A stretch of 64,000 bases of DNA from Roseimaritima sediminicola (GTDB taxonomy: Bacteria > Planctomycetota > Planctomycetia > Pirellulales > Pirellulaceae), in contig NZ_WIAD01000027.1 of NCBI RefSeq assembly GCF_009618275.1, forward strand, positions 18,960 through 82,959, in the 5' to 3' direction. Numbering within the stretch: the first letter of the stretch is position 1; the number at the start of each line of letters is the position of its first letter. The translations under genes and the position numbers were made by a program. Below the pieces are notes generated by a model. That model saw only the letters and a program-made list of their open reading frames with translations. It was not told where the DNA came from and made no database searches. Positions 53,910-62,594 of the stretch are shown here, one piece after another.

Positions 53910-56081
53910 CTAAACGCGTACGGCTTGGTCGCTGGTGGAAACGGCGGCAGCCGAACGCAGGGATCGGGTTTGCAACCACATCTTCACCGCCCAGCGTCCG
54001 TCCGCATCCCCGCTGACCAACCAGTGGGGCTGGACGCACACGCTCTGGTGGACCAGTTCGAAACCGCCTTCGCTCTGGCTGACCGTTTCGACCGGAAAGG
54101 CCCAGATCCCGCTGGGACGATCGATCTCCAGACCGACGTCGATGCCCAGCCACTGGTCGGTCAGATTCAGCGCCGTAGCGTCGACCAGGTCCTGGGCGTG
54201 TCCCAGTTGACCCAATCGGTTGCCCTGGCCATCGCTGAAGAAGCGGTCGTCGGCGCCGGCGGGCAGGCCAGCAAAATTAAATTCGATGCCGAAGTGCAAG
54301 GGGCGATCGACGGGCAGGTTTTCCAGCAGGTAGGTGATCTCCAGCGTGTCGCTGCCGGCGGCCATCGTGACGGCTTTGGTGATCGACAGCGGGATGCCCC
54401 AGGCGTTGCCGTCGCGGCGCATCTGCAACTGGACCCGGTCGACGGCCCGCCGCAGTTTCGCCTCGAACGGCAGATCGACAAAATCGCCGCGTTCCTCGGC
54501 ATCGCCGCGCATCACGGCTTCCAGCGAGGCGTGGTCATCGTAGAAACGGTCCATCAGCGACTTGCGTGGAAAGCGGTCGTACTGCAGACGCTGGTCCAGG
54601 TCGGCCTGCTTGAAGACCACACGATCGTGGATGCTGGCCACCGAATCGCCTGCGTCGCTCGGACCCGACAACACCTTGCGGTGGTAGGCTTCGGGCCGGC
54701 GCTGCATCGTGGCCAGCAGGTTGTGCGACAGTTCGCGCACGTCCAGTTCGATCAAGCGACCGCCACGACCCGGCGCGACGACGGCCAACAATTGGTCGCT
54801 GGACATCCGCACTTCGTGCAGGCCGTCGAAGTCGAAGTCTTCGGCCACGGCCTCGGCCCAGGTGCTGTCGGCCCCGCGCGTGGCGCGTTCCAAGTGATTG
54901 TCGGCTTGGATCAGGTGCTGGTAGACGGCGTTGCGCAGATGCGGCAGGTAGATGCCGCCAAAGGCCCCGTGCCAATACGGACAGTTGCACTGGCCACGGT
55001 ACAAAGAATCGCGAGCGGCGGCCAGTTCGCCACCGTCGACGCCTTCCTGCTCGGCCTCGGCCAAGCGACGGCTGACGTCCATCGACCGGGCGTACATCTC
55101 GTTGGCTTCGGCGTATTTGACTTTGAAGTTCCGCCAGTAACCGCCGCGCACGAAGGGGCTCAGCTGCGGCCACCGCGGGTCGCTCTCGAATTCGTGAATC
55201 ACTCCATCCAGTTGCTCCTGTTGCTCGACCGGCAACGACCACTCGGTCATCTCGCGGTAACTGCAATCGGGCAGATAGACCTTGCCCACCGGCGCCGTCC
55301 GCTCGACCGCTTCGGCCAGCGTGACCGTGTGCAACCAGTCGCGGTTGTCGCACAGGGCATCAAAGAAACTTCGCAGCCAACCCTGCTCGTACACATGGGC
55401 TTTGGTGTCGGGCCAGGTGCCGAACTTCTCGCCGTCATCGCCGAAGGTCAACACCGCACCGGGCGAACGCTCGGCGACTTCGCGGCAGTACTGAATCGTT
55501 TCCTGGGCGTCTTGAAAGGGGATCGTGTACCGCAGGCGTTCGCTGCCGGGAAAGATCCGCAGCGTGCGACCATCGTCCTCGGTCAGGTAGTATCCGGTCA
55601 TCTCCCGCTCGCTGACGCCGGCGGCGCGGAAATGGTAATCGTCCAGCACCGTGTACTGGATCCCGGCTTCGGCGACCGAAGCGGTCAGATTCGATTCCCA
55701 GACGCGTTCCGGGGTCCACATCCCCGCTGGCGTGGCCCCGAGCGTGCGCCGCAGCCAGGCGCTGTAGGCACGGATCTGGCCGATCCGGTCACGGGCCGGC
55801 AACATCGTCAGGATCGGTTCGTACTGCGGGCCGCCGATGATCTCGATGCGGCCCACTTCCACCAGCGCGCGCAGCCGATCGATGTATTCCGGATGCCGCT
55901 CGGCCATCCACATCAGCAGCGGTCCGCTGGTGTGCAGCGAAAGATTCAGCCCCTCATATGGCTCGAACACGTCCAGAAACGGCAGATAGCTGTCCTGGTA
56001 GGCCGCTTCGAAGACGCCGTCGAAGTTGCCGATCGGTTGATGATTGTGCAGGACCAGACAGAGATGGACGTCGGGCTTCAT
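53910..56081 (-). CDS. GH57 4-alpha-glucanotransferase / alpha-amylase-like enzyme
   Basis: A 723-residue glycoside hydrolase family 57 protein. The N-terminus LCLVLHNHQPIGNF gives the first family motif; MWTPERVWES holds the probable nucleophile Glu125, and LTFGDDGEKFGTWP holds the acid/base aspartate (215-216). The rest matches the DUF1925 and DUF1926 domains of the Thermococcus litoralis type glucanotransferase (QCNCPYWHGAFGGIYLPHLR; ENLPVDRPLHFGIEFNFAGLP). It moves or trims maltodextrin chains. galT-like and glgA genes lie upstream on the same strand. A full-length open frame on the opposite strand is a codon-bias shadow. Confidence 0.92.
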   Translation of the reverse strand: MKPDVHLCLVLHNHQPIGNFDGVFEAAYQDSYLPFLDVFEPYEGLNLSLHTSGPLLMWMAERHPEYIDRLRALVEVGRIEIIGGPQYEPILTMLPARDRIGQIRAYSAWLRRTLGATPAGMWTPERVWESNLTASVAEAGIQYTVLDDYHFRAAGVSEREMTGYYLTEDDGRTLRIFPGSERLRYTIPFQDAQETIQYCREVAERSPGAVLTFGDDGEKFGTWPDTKAHVYEQGWLRSFFDALCDNRDWLHTVTLAEAVERTAPVGKVYLPDCSYREMTEWSLPVEQQEQLDGVIHEFESDPRWPQLSPFVRGGYWRNFKVKYAEANEMYARSMDVSRRLAEAEQEGVDGGELAAARDSLYRGQCNCPYWHGAFGGIYLPHLRNAVYQHLIQADNHLERATRGADSTWAEAVAEDFDFDGLHEVRMSSDQLLAVVAPGRGGRLIELDVRELSHNLLATMQRRPEAYHRKVLSGPSDAGDSVASIHDRVVFKQADLDQRLQYDRFPRKSLMDRFYDDHASLEAVMRGDAEERGDFVDLPFEAKLRRAVDRVQLQMRRDGNAWGIPLSITKAVTMAAGSDTLEITYLLENLPVDRPLHFGIEFNFAGLPAGADDRFFSDGQGNRLGQLGHAQDLVDATALNLTDQWLGIDVGLEIDRPSGIWAFPVETVSQSEGGFELVHQSVCVQPHWLVSGDADGRWAVKMWLQTRSLRSAAAVSTSDQAVRV

Positions 56082-56155
56082 GATAGACGCAGATAGGAGT
56101 TAGAGGGTTCGATCCTTCCCACCCGAGACCTATCGGCAAAATCGATGCCACCGAT

Positions 56156-57499
56156 CTATCTTTCTGAGAAGGAATATTCCGAACGGGTTTGAGGCACCCG
56201 CAGGGGATTCAGCTCCGCGGCGGCGCCACGCAACTGCGCGGCGGCCGTCTCTGGGAATGTCGGATTAATGTAGCAGTCCGACGCGTGCTCGAAACCGGCT
56301 TGAGTGGTGATTCGCGGCATCCATTCCATCGACCAGTGGAAGATGTCTTCGTTCTTCGCACCGGGCGGCCGCGTGTGCAGCACGTGGTTGTAATCGACGC
56401 CTGGAAACAGGCGTTCGAAACACTGCACCAAACGCCGCGTCATCTGGGCCAGGTCGGCCAGCAGCTCCCCACTGGAATCCTCAAACCGCGGGGCGTGTTG
56501 GTTGGGGACAATCCTGGTCAGATACGGAAGGGACGAGCCATAGGGGCAATAGGCAGTCAGGTGGCGGCTGGCGAAGACGATGCGCGACTGCGCCTCGCGT
56601 TCGGCACGCATCAGGTCGCAGTGTAGACAGCACCCGGTTTGGTCGTAGTGCTTGCCGGTGCGATAGATCAAATCGCCGACCCGCGGCGGCAGGATGGCCG
56701 TAGCGATCAATTGACTGTGAGCGTGACTGAGCGAAGCGCCGGCGCGGGCCCCGACGTTCTTAAAGACCGACACGTATTCGACGTTGGGGACTTCGCGCCA
56801 GACCCGTATCCGAGCGGCGATCGCTTCGTAGACCTTGGTCAAATGACAGACGTTCAATTCGCTGACGCTGGTCGTGTGGTCGGGTGATTCAATGATCACC
56901 TCGTGGCCGCCGGCCATCGGCCCGGCCGGAAACAGATTGGGCGTGCGGCGGCTTTGGACGTAGCGACGTTTGTCACTGCTGCGTTGATGATGGTCCTGGG
57001 CGGGGTGACCGTTGACGCTCCGGTCCTGGGGGTGGCGCGGGTCCTGGTGGCGATGCGGATCCAGCAGCGAGACGGCTGGGTACTTGTTGTTGACCACACG
57101 AACCAACCATGGTCGCCGAGCTTCGTCGTTGTCGTTATCGACCGACAGCAGTGTCGCCGGAGTCAGGCTTTCATTGCCGTGACAAAAGGGGCAGGCGCTG
57201 ATGTCGCCCACGGATTTGATTTCGCGGACGAACTCGACGGGCCGCGTGCCGCGTTCGGCGGCAAAGATCGTTTGGCGTCCGCTCAGTACGTCATACCGCA
57301 CTTCGCTGCCGCCGCCCTGTCCGAGCAAGCTTTGCGAAGCCGGATCGACTCGGGTGCGAATCGTAGGCTGGGGGCCCGCATCGCGAACGACATGGGCGGC
57401 AGAGGCGCTGTGCAGCGGCGGCGTCTGGCGTTGGGTATCCAAATCCGCCGCGGAGTAACGAAGGGTGTCATCGGAGAGCGTTTTCGATTCTTTGGCCAA
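56156..57499 (-). CDS. galT: Galactose-1-phosphate uridylyltransferase family protein
   Basis: A 447-residue HIT-superfamily nucleotidyltransferase. A zinc pair is visible in ACPFCHGNE (Cys103, Cys106); the active site is LSHAHSQLIA (His259, His261), where classic GalT has His-Pro-His. GGHEVIIESPDH and VDYNHVLHTRPPG are family blocks. An extra stretch of about 40 residues (150-190), rich in His, Asp, Arg and Gln, separates NKYPAVSLLDPH from the GGHEVIIE block. Position beside glgA and the GH57 gene suggests sugar-nucleotide supply for glucan. Other ADP/UDP-sugar or Ap4A-type activities are possible. Confidence 0.85.
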   Translation of the reverse strand: MAKESKTLSDDTLRYSAADLDTQRQTPPLHSASAAHVVRDAGPQPTIRTRVDPASQSLLGQGGGSEVRYDVLSGRQTIFAAERGTRPVEFVREIKSVGDISACPFCHGNESLTPATLLSVDNDNDEARRPWLVRVVNNKYPAVSLLDPHRHQDPRHPQDRSVNGHPAQDHHQRSSDKRRYVQSRRTPNLFPAGPMAGGHEVIIESPDHTTSVSELNVCHLTKVYEAIAARIRVWREVPNVEYVSVFKNVGARAGASLSHAHSQLIATAILPPRVGDLIYRTGKHYDQTGCCLHCDLMRAEREAQSRIVFASRHLTAYCPYGSSLPYLTRIVPNQHAPRFEDSSGELLADLAQMTRRLVQCFERLFPGVDYNHVLHTRPPGAKNEDIFHWSMEWMPRITTQAGFEHASDCYINPTFPETAAAQLRGAAAELNPLRVPQTRSEYSFSER

Positions 57500-57618
57500 C
57501 AGGAACTCTCCGGTTTTTCTTGCGACGTAGGGGGGGACGAAATGCTCATCCTAGCGTGCATCTCGCGAAGACCTATCCCAATCTATCGCTTTTTTTCGGC
57601 ATCGAAAGCCTGCGGGGT

Positions 57619-59115
57619 TTAGTCCCCCCACACTCTGCCGGTCTTACGGGCAATTGTGTCTGCGTAAACCTGCTCGTACCGGATGGCACTGCGCCCCCAA
57701 GACCAATCTCGGGTCATTCCGGATTGAATAATTTGTGCCCATTTTTCCGGCGAATTAGTGCGCATCGAGAACGCTGCGGACAGGGTTTCGATCATTCCAT
57801 AGCTGTCGAACGTGGGCAGATGAAAGCCCGTCGCGGTGCCGTCGTTGATGTTTTCGCTGGTCGCATCGACGACCGTGTCGGCCAGTCCGCCCGTGGGATT
57901 GACCACCGGAACCGTGCCGTAACGCAGGCTATACAACTGGTTCAATCCGCAGGGTTCGTAACGGCTGGGCATCAAAAAGATGTCCGAGCCCGCTTCGATG
58001 CGATGGGCCAAGGCGTCGGAGAATCCCAGGTGCAGCCCCAGGCGATCGCTGTAGTGGCGGGCCAGTCGACTGAGGGCCTCGTGGTACTCGGGCGAACCGG
58101 TGCCCAGCACGACCCACTGGGCGCGGTTGCCGGTGGACAGGAAGTGACGCATCGCTTCGATCACCAGATCCCAGCCCTTTTGCTCGGCCAAACGTCCGAC
58201 CAGACCGATCAAGGGAGCTTCTTCGCTGGACGTCAGCCCGAAGGATTCCTGCAGATCACGCTTGTTGGCGGCTTTGCCCTGCGTCCAGTTGCTGATCGAA
58301 TAATTCATGGCCAGGTGCGGGTCGGTGGCCGGATCCCAAACCGAGGTGTCGATCCCGTTGGGGATACCCACCAACGAACCGGCGCGGCGGCGAAGCACGC
58401 CCTGCAGGCCGCAGCCATGTTGGTCGGTTTGGATCTCTTTGGCGTATCGAGCGCTGACCGTCGAGAGCGTGTCGGCAAACACCAGGCCCGTCTTCAACAG
58501 GTTCAACTGGTCGTAGTACTCCAGTTCGTCGGCCCGAAAGTGTTCCCAGCCAAAGCCGGTCTGCGGCAACAGATGTTTGTGGAACACACCCTGATAGGCC
58601 AGGTTGTGGATCGTCATGATCGTCGCGGCTCGCTCCATCCAGGCGTATCCGCCAAAACCCGTGGCGATGTACGCGGGCACCAGGCCGGTTTGCCAGTCGT
58701 TGCAGTGAACGATGTCGACCGGCAATTCCAGCAGATCGATCGCCTGGATGCAGGCTTGACTGAAAAACGAAAACCGCAAGCAGTTGTCTTGGTAGTCGCC
58801 CTCGGAATCGCCGTAGAGCTGCGGGCGGTCGAACATCTCGGGATGGTCGATGAAGTACACCGGTACCTCGGACCCGGGCAGCGTCGACTGGAGGACGCGA
58901 GCGGAATAGTCGCGGCCTTCGAGCGTCACGTGAACCGTCAGCGCGGTGTGCGAGATCGGTTGGCCCGCGTTGTGGATCTGGCGAAACGCCGGCATGATCA
59001 CCGCAACGTCGTGGCCGTGCTCGGCCAGCTGGACCGGCAGCGCCCCGCAGACGTCCGCCAACCCCCCGGTTTTGGCAAACGGAACCGCTTCGGTTGTGAT
59101 GAGGACGATATTCAC
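57619..59115 (-). CDS. glgA: Glycogen synthase
   Basis: A 498-residue GT5 enzyme that extends alpha-1,4-glucan from ADP-glucose. Diagnostic parts are KTGGLADVCGALP (Lys15 binds the donor), CNDWQTGLVPAYIAT, TIHNLAYQG, LIGLVGRLAEQKGWDL and MPSRYEPCGLNQLYSLRYGTVPVV. Length and start match the family. The galT-like and GH57 genes follow on the same strand with gaps of about 120 and 75 bases, so the three may be one operon for glucan synthesis and remodelling. No glgC or glgB is seen in the window. Confidence 0.95.
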   Translation of the reverse strand: MNIVLITTEAVPFAKTGGLADVCGALPVQLAEHGHDVAVIMPAFRQIHNAGQPISHTALTVHVTLEGRDYSARVLQSTLPGSEVPVYFIDHPEMFDRPQLYGDSEGDYQDNCLRFSFFSQACIQAIDLLELPVDIVHCNDWQTGLVPAYIATGFGGYAWMERAATIMTIHNLAYQGVFHKHLLPQTGFGWEHFRADELEYYDQLNLLKTGLVFADTLSTVSARYAKEIQTDQHGCGLQGVLRRRAGSLVGIPNGIDTSVWDPATDPHLAMNYSISNWTQGKAANKRDLQESFGLTSSEEAPLIGLVGRLAEQKGWDLVIEAMRHFLSTGNRAQWVVLGTGSPEYHEALSRLARHYSDRLGLHLGFSDALAHRIEAGSDIFLMPSRYEPCGLNQLYSLRYGTVPVVNPTGGLADTVVDATSENINDGTATGFHLPTFDSYGMIETLSAAFSMRTNSPEKWAQIIQSGMTRDWSWGRSAIRYEQVYADTIARKTGRVWGD

Positions 59116-59331
59116 CGTGGATGCACCTCTGCAAGGATCGACAACAAGAACGCGGGGACGAAAAACGCAGCAACGGGAAAAATTCTAGTCCCGCTAGCAT
59201 TTCTATGCGACAACACTAGGTCACAGACCGAGAGCACGAAATCAACTAAGATGAGAGGGACGAGCTTCCGGGGGGCGGCCGTTTGAATTTGCAACGTTCG
59301 TTTCTGGTGATGTGTTGAGGCTGGTGGACTG

Positions 59332-62300
59332 ATGGGCCTGTTGATCGTGGAATTCTGGAACCGCCTTGCCGACAGTGGTGTGGTGGATTCAGAGCGGTGC
59401 CGGCAGCTGGCCGTGGGCTACGCCAAGGCGCACCAGGGCCGGCCCCCGGCCGATGTCCAGTCGCTGTGCCAGCACCTCGAACAACGCCGTTTGCTGACGC
59501 CGTTCCAGCTGCGGCGGGTGCTCGAGGACCGAGCCGACTCCTTGCGGCTGGGACCCTTTACCCTGCTTGAACCGGCCCCGGCGCCATGGCATCGGTGGTA
59601 CTGGGGCCGTCCAGACGCACCGCCCGACCAGCCCGACCAACCCGGCCAAAACGAACCGCCGCCGGTGTTGCTCCGCCCCGTCGACGATGACGAAACCCAG
59701 CAGCGATTTCTGGCGGTCCACGCCAGAATCGAAGCCGACACACTGCAGCCGATCGAACTGCGGCGCGACGCGGAACAGCCTTACGTCGTGTCGGCGTTGC
59801 CGCAAGGGCACACGTTGGCGGCCAAGCTGCAGCGGGGACGGCTGGGGACCGACGCGGCGCTGCGCATCGGCACGGCGGTCGCCACCGCCGCATCGGCCCT
59901 GCACGCGGTGAACCTGCCCCATGGCGGGATCCATCCGGAGCGGGTTTGGATCGGAGAGGACGATTCGGTGTGGCTGCTCCGCGACGCCGCCCACGGTCCC
60001 GGACACCCGCTCTCCTCTCGTCCCGGTTGGTTCGATCCGCCGCAAAACGCCGCCCTGTACGCGGCACCGGAGTTTTCGATTCCCGGTCAAGCCGCCGATG
60101 CGCTCGCCGACCAGTACGCCCTCGGCTGTTTGCTTTTGCACCTGCGAACCGGCAAGCCGCCCTTCGCCGAAACCGATGGCGACGCTCTGCTTGCCGCTCA
60201 CACCCAGCGGCGCCCCGCCGCACTCCGCTCCGCAGCGGTGTCCGCGTCGCCTCTGCTGCGCGTGGTGGCCCACGCGATGGCCAAGAACGCGGCCGGGCGG
60301 TTCCCGGATCTGGTGCATCTAAACGAAGCCCTCGACGCCATCCGCCGCGCTCGAAGCCGGCAGACGCCCGCCGCTGCCGCCGCGCCAGCAGCCGCAGCGG
60401 CAAGAAGCCCACAGGCGGCCAAAGCTTCGCCGCCGGCTGCAGCTGAAAAAACTTCGCCGCCCGCTGCGGCTGAAAAAGCTTCGGTGGCCGCTGCAGCTGA
60501 AAAAGCTTCGGTGCCGGCTGCCGGCAAGAAAACCTCGCCGCGGGTTGCAGCTGAAAAAACTTCACCGCCCGTTGCAGCTGAAAAAACTTCGCCGCCCACT
60601 GCGGCTGAAAAAGCTTCGGTGCCCGCTGCGGCTGAAAAAACTTCGCCGGCCGCTGCCTCCCCCCCGCGACCGGCAGCCGGGGTTCGCGAGCCGGAGAAGA
60701 CGCCGCCGGCCAAACCGGCGACGCCGCCCACTGCGTCCCCTGTCCCCGCCGCAGCATCTGTCCCCGCAGCGGCTTCTGTCCCCGCAGCGGCTTCGCCGGC
60801 GGTGTCCCCGCCGGCGGGCTCGTCACCGGCGGGGCGGCCCCGTGGTGGGCGACGCCGAAAGAAGAAAAAGAACATGCGCGGGCCGTTGGTCATCGGGGGC
60901 GTGGCCTTGGCGATGTTGATGTTGGTCGCCTTGTTGCTCGGTCCGTCGGGCGGGAAACGACCCGACCCGGCGCCGTCACCGGTCGCGGACACCCAGCCCC
61001 GAGTGCCCGCGCCAGCGCCGCGTTCCCGCGAGCGGACTGCACAGCCGCAGCAGGTCGATGGATTCGACATCGTGGACAACGCCACGGCCCTGTGGTTGCC
61101 TCCCTCACCGGCCGACCCACCGCCGCTGGAGATGATCCCGGGCGGACCGCAGATGATCGTCGTGCTGCGCCCCCGCCAGCTGCAGCAGTCGTCGACCGGT
61201 CAGCAGTTGTTGGCGGCGTTCGCGCAGGAACTGGACGATCCTTGGGGGCGTCTGGAAAGCCGCACCGGCGTGCCGGCCGAATCGATCCAGCGTTTGACGT
61301 TGGCTTTCGAAGGTCGCGGCAGCGGTGTGCCCACGGTGGCCCTGGGCGTGCATCTGCACGAGCCGCTGCCGCTGGCCGATCTGCAGCGCCGCTGGGCGGC
61401 GGAGCAGGTTCGCTCCCCCGAGGGAGCGACCGTTTTTGCCGGCGAGGGCGACGACGTCTACTTTGTTCGCGACCCCGCCTCCGGCGCCACGGTCGATCGC
61501 TTTGCCGTCGGCTCGGTCGAGCAGATCAAGGCCGTGGCGGAGCTGGATGGGTTGTCGATCCCGTTGCCGAGACAGCTGGAAAAACTGTGGCAACTGGCCG
61601 ATGCCCAGGCGGACGTGAACGTCCTGCTGCTGCCGAATTATCTGTTCGCCGATGGCCGCATGATGCTCCAGCGCTTTGCACCCGAAGCGATCGAGCCGCT
61701 GCGAGCCTTCCTCCAACCCGACGTCTCGGGCCTGCTGGTCCGCAGTACGCTCGAACCGCAGTGGTACGTCGAAGCGCGGCTGACGCCCGGCGCCGGCACA
61801 TCCGATGCCCAGCTGGCCAAGAAGCTCGAACAGGCGACCGCTGCCCTGCCCTCCTGGGCCGAAGACTTCCTCGTCCGCTCCTCGCCCGACTCGTCTTGGC
61901 GAGCCCTGGCGATCCGCTTTCCGCAGATGATGCGGGCTCTTGCGCAGTACACCCGCCATGGCATCTCGCAGGATCTGGCGACGGCCAACGCGTACCTGCC
62001 CTCGCGAGCGGCCCCGAACCTTTCGCTGGCGACGCTGCTGGCCCTCAACACGCCTCAGGGCGGCCTACCGCCGGCGATGGGCAGCGAACCCGGATCGGCC
62101 AAACCGCTGACGGTCCCGCAGATGCTGGATCTGCCGCTGTCGGTCAGCTTTGATCAGGAGAGCCTCGAGTTTGCCGGTCAGGCCGTGATGGACGAACTGC
62201 GGGCGAACCTCCCGCCGGGGTCCGAGTCGCCGCGGTACGTTTTGCTGGGTGGGGATCTGGAGAAAGCCGGGATCACCCAGAACCAACAGATCCGCGACTT

Positions 62301-62520
62301 TGACGTCCGCGACCAACCGCTGCGCGAGATCCTGACGCAGCTGGTTATGAAAGCCAACATCGACAAATCCGTGACCGACGCCAGCCAGAGCGAGCAGGTC
62401 CTGGTATGGGTCGTCGGCCCCGACCCCGACAACCCGGACAAGCAAGCCTTTTTGATCTCCACTCGCGACGGCGCCGAGGGCAAGTACGAGCTGCCCAAAG
62501 AGTTCGTCGCGCAGCCATAG
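59332..62520 (+). CDS. Membrane-anchored pseudokinase with large C-terminal domain
   Basis: A 1062-residue protein. Residues 1-75 are a helical domain (LCQHLEQRRLLTPFQLRRVLED) seen before kinase domains in planctomycetes. Residues about 75-340 follow the Ser/Thr kinase fold: HGGIHPERVWI (197-207) stands where HRDLKPEN should be, YAAPEF (243-248) is the APE motif and DQYALGCLLLHLRTGKPPF matches helix F. The catalytic Asp and the ATP-binding lysine region are missing. A low-complexity linker (AAAEKTSPP units, about 363-443), a basic stretch, a membrane helix (about 516-537) and a large extracytoplasmic part follow. Confidence 0.8.
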   Translation: MGLLIVEFWNRLADSGVVDSERCRQLAVGYAKAHQGRPPADVQSLCQHLEQRRLLTPFQLRRVLEDRADSLRLGPFTLLEPAPAPWHRWYWGRPDAPPDQPDQPGQNEPPPVLLRPVDDDETQQRFLAVHARIEADTLQPIELRRDAEQPYVVSALPQGHTLAAKLQRGRLGTDAALRIGTAVATAASALHAVNLPHGGIHPERVWIGEDDSVWLLRDAAHGPGHPLSSRPGWFDPPQNAALYAAPEFSIPGQAADALADQYALGCLLLHLRTGKPPFAETDGDALLAAHTQRRPAALRSAAVSASPLLRVVAHAMAKNAAGRFPDLVHLNEALDAIRRARSRQTPAAAAAPAAAAARSPQAAKASPPAAAEKTSPPAAAEKASVAAAAEKASVPAAGKKTSPRVAAEKTSPPVAAEKTSPPTAAEKASVPAAAEKTSPAAASPPRPAAGVREPEKTPPAKPATPPTASPVPAAASVPAAASVPAAASPAVSPPAGSSPAGRPRGGRRRKKKKNMRGPLVIGGVALAMLMLVALLLGPSGGKRPDPAPSPVADTQPRVPAPAPRSRERTAQPQQVDGFDIVDNATALWLPPSPADPPPLEMIPGGPQMIVVLRPRQLQQSSTGQQLLAAFAQELDDPWGRLESRTGVPAESIQRLTLAFEGRGSGVPTVALGVHLHEPLPLADLQRRWAAEQVRSPEGATVFAGEGDDVYFVRDPASGATVDRFAVGSVEQIKAVAELDGLSIPLPRQLEKLWQLADAQADVNVLLLPNYLFADGRMMLQRFAPEAIEPLRAFLQPDVSGLLVRSTLEPQWYVEARLTPGAGTSDAQLAKKLEQATAALPSWAEDFLVRSSPDSSWRALAIRFPQMMRALAQYTRHGISQDLATANAYLPSRAAPNLSLATLLALNTPQGGLPPAMGSEPGSAKPLTVPQMLDLPLSVSFDQESLEFAGQAVMDELRANLPPGSESPRYVLLGGDLEKAGITQNQQIRDFDVRDQPLREILTQLVMKANIDKSVTDASQSEQVLVWVVGPDPDNPDKQAFLISTRDGAEGKYELPKEFVAQP

Positions 62521-62580
62521 TAGCACGGCTGTCCCAGCCGTGAACTGCACAAGCCTCGGCTGGGGACAGCCGAGCTACTT
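62518..62580. repeat. GCACGGCTGTCCCAGCCGTG-type palindromic repeat
   Basis: Two hairpins, AGCACGGCTGTCCCAGCCGT and CTCGGCTGGGGACAGCCGAG, fill the short gap between two genes on the same strand. It is the family of 24897 and 26817. Here it lies within a possible operon and may shape mRNA processing. Confidence 0.85.
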
Positions 62581-62594
62581 TGGAGCCCATCGCC

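Noticed and set aside
53925..56096. A 723-codon open frame on the plus strand opposite the GH57 gene
   Set aside because: It mirrors the GH57 gene codon for codon, is rich in Gln/Val/His without family motifs, and long antisense frames are expected in GC-rich genes with strong third-position bias.
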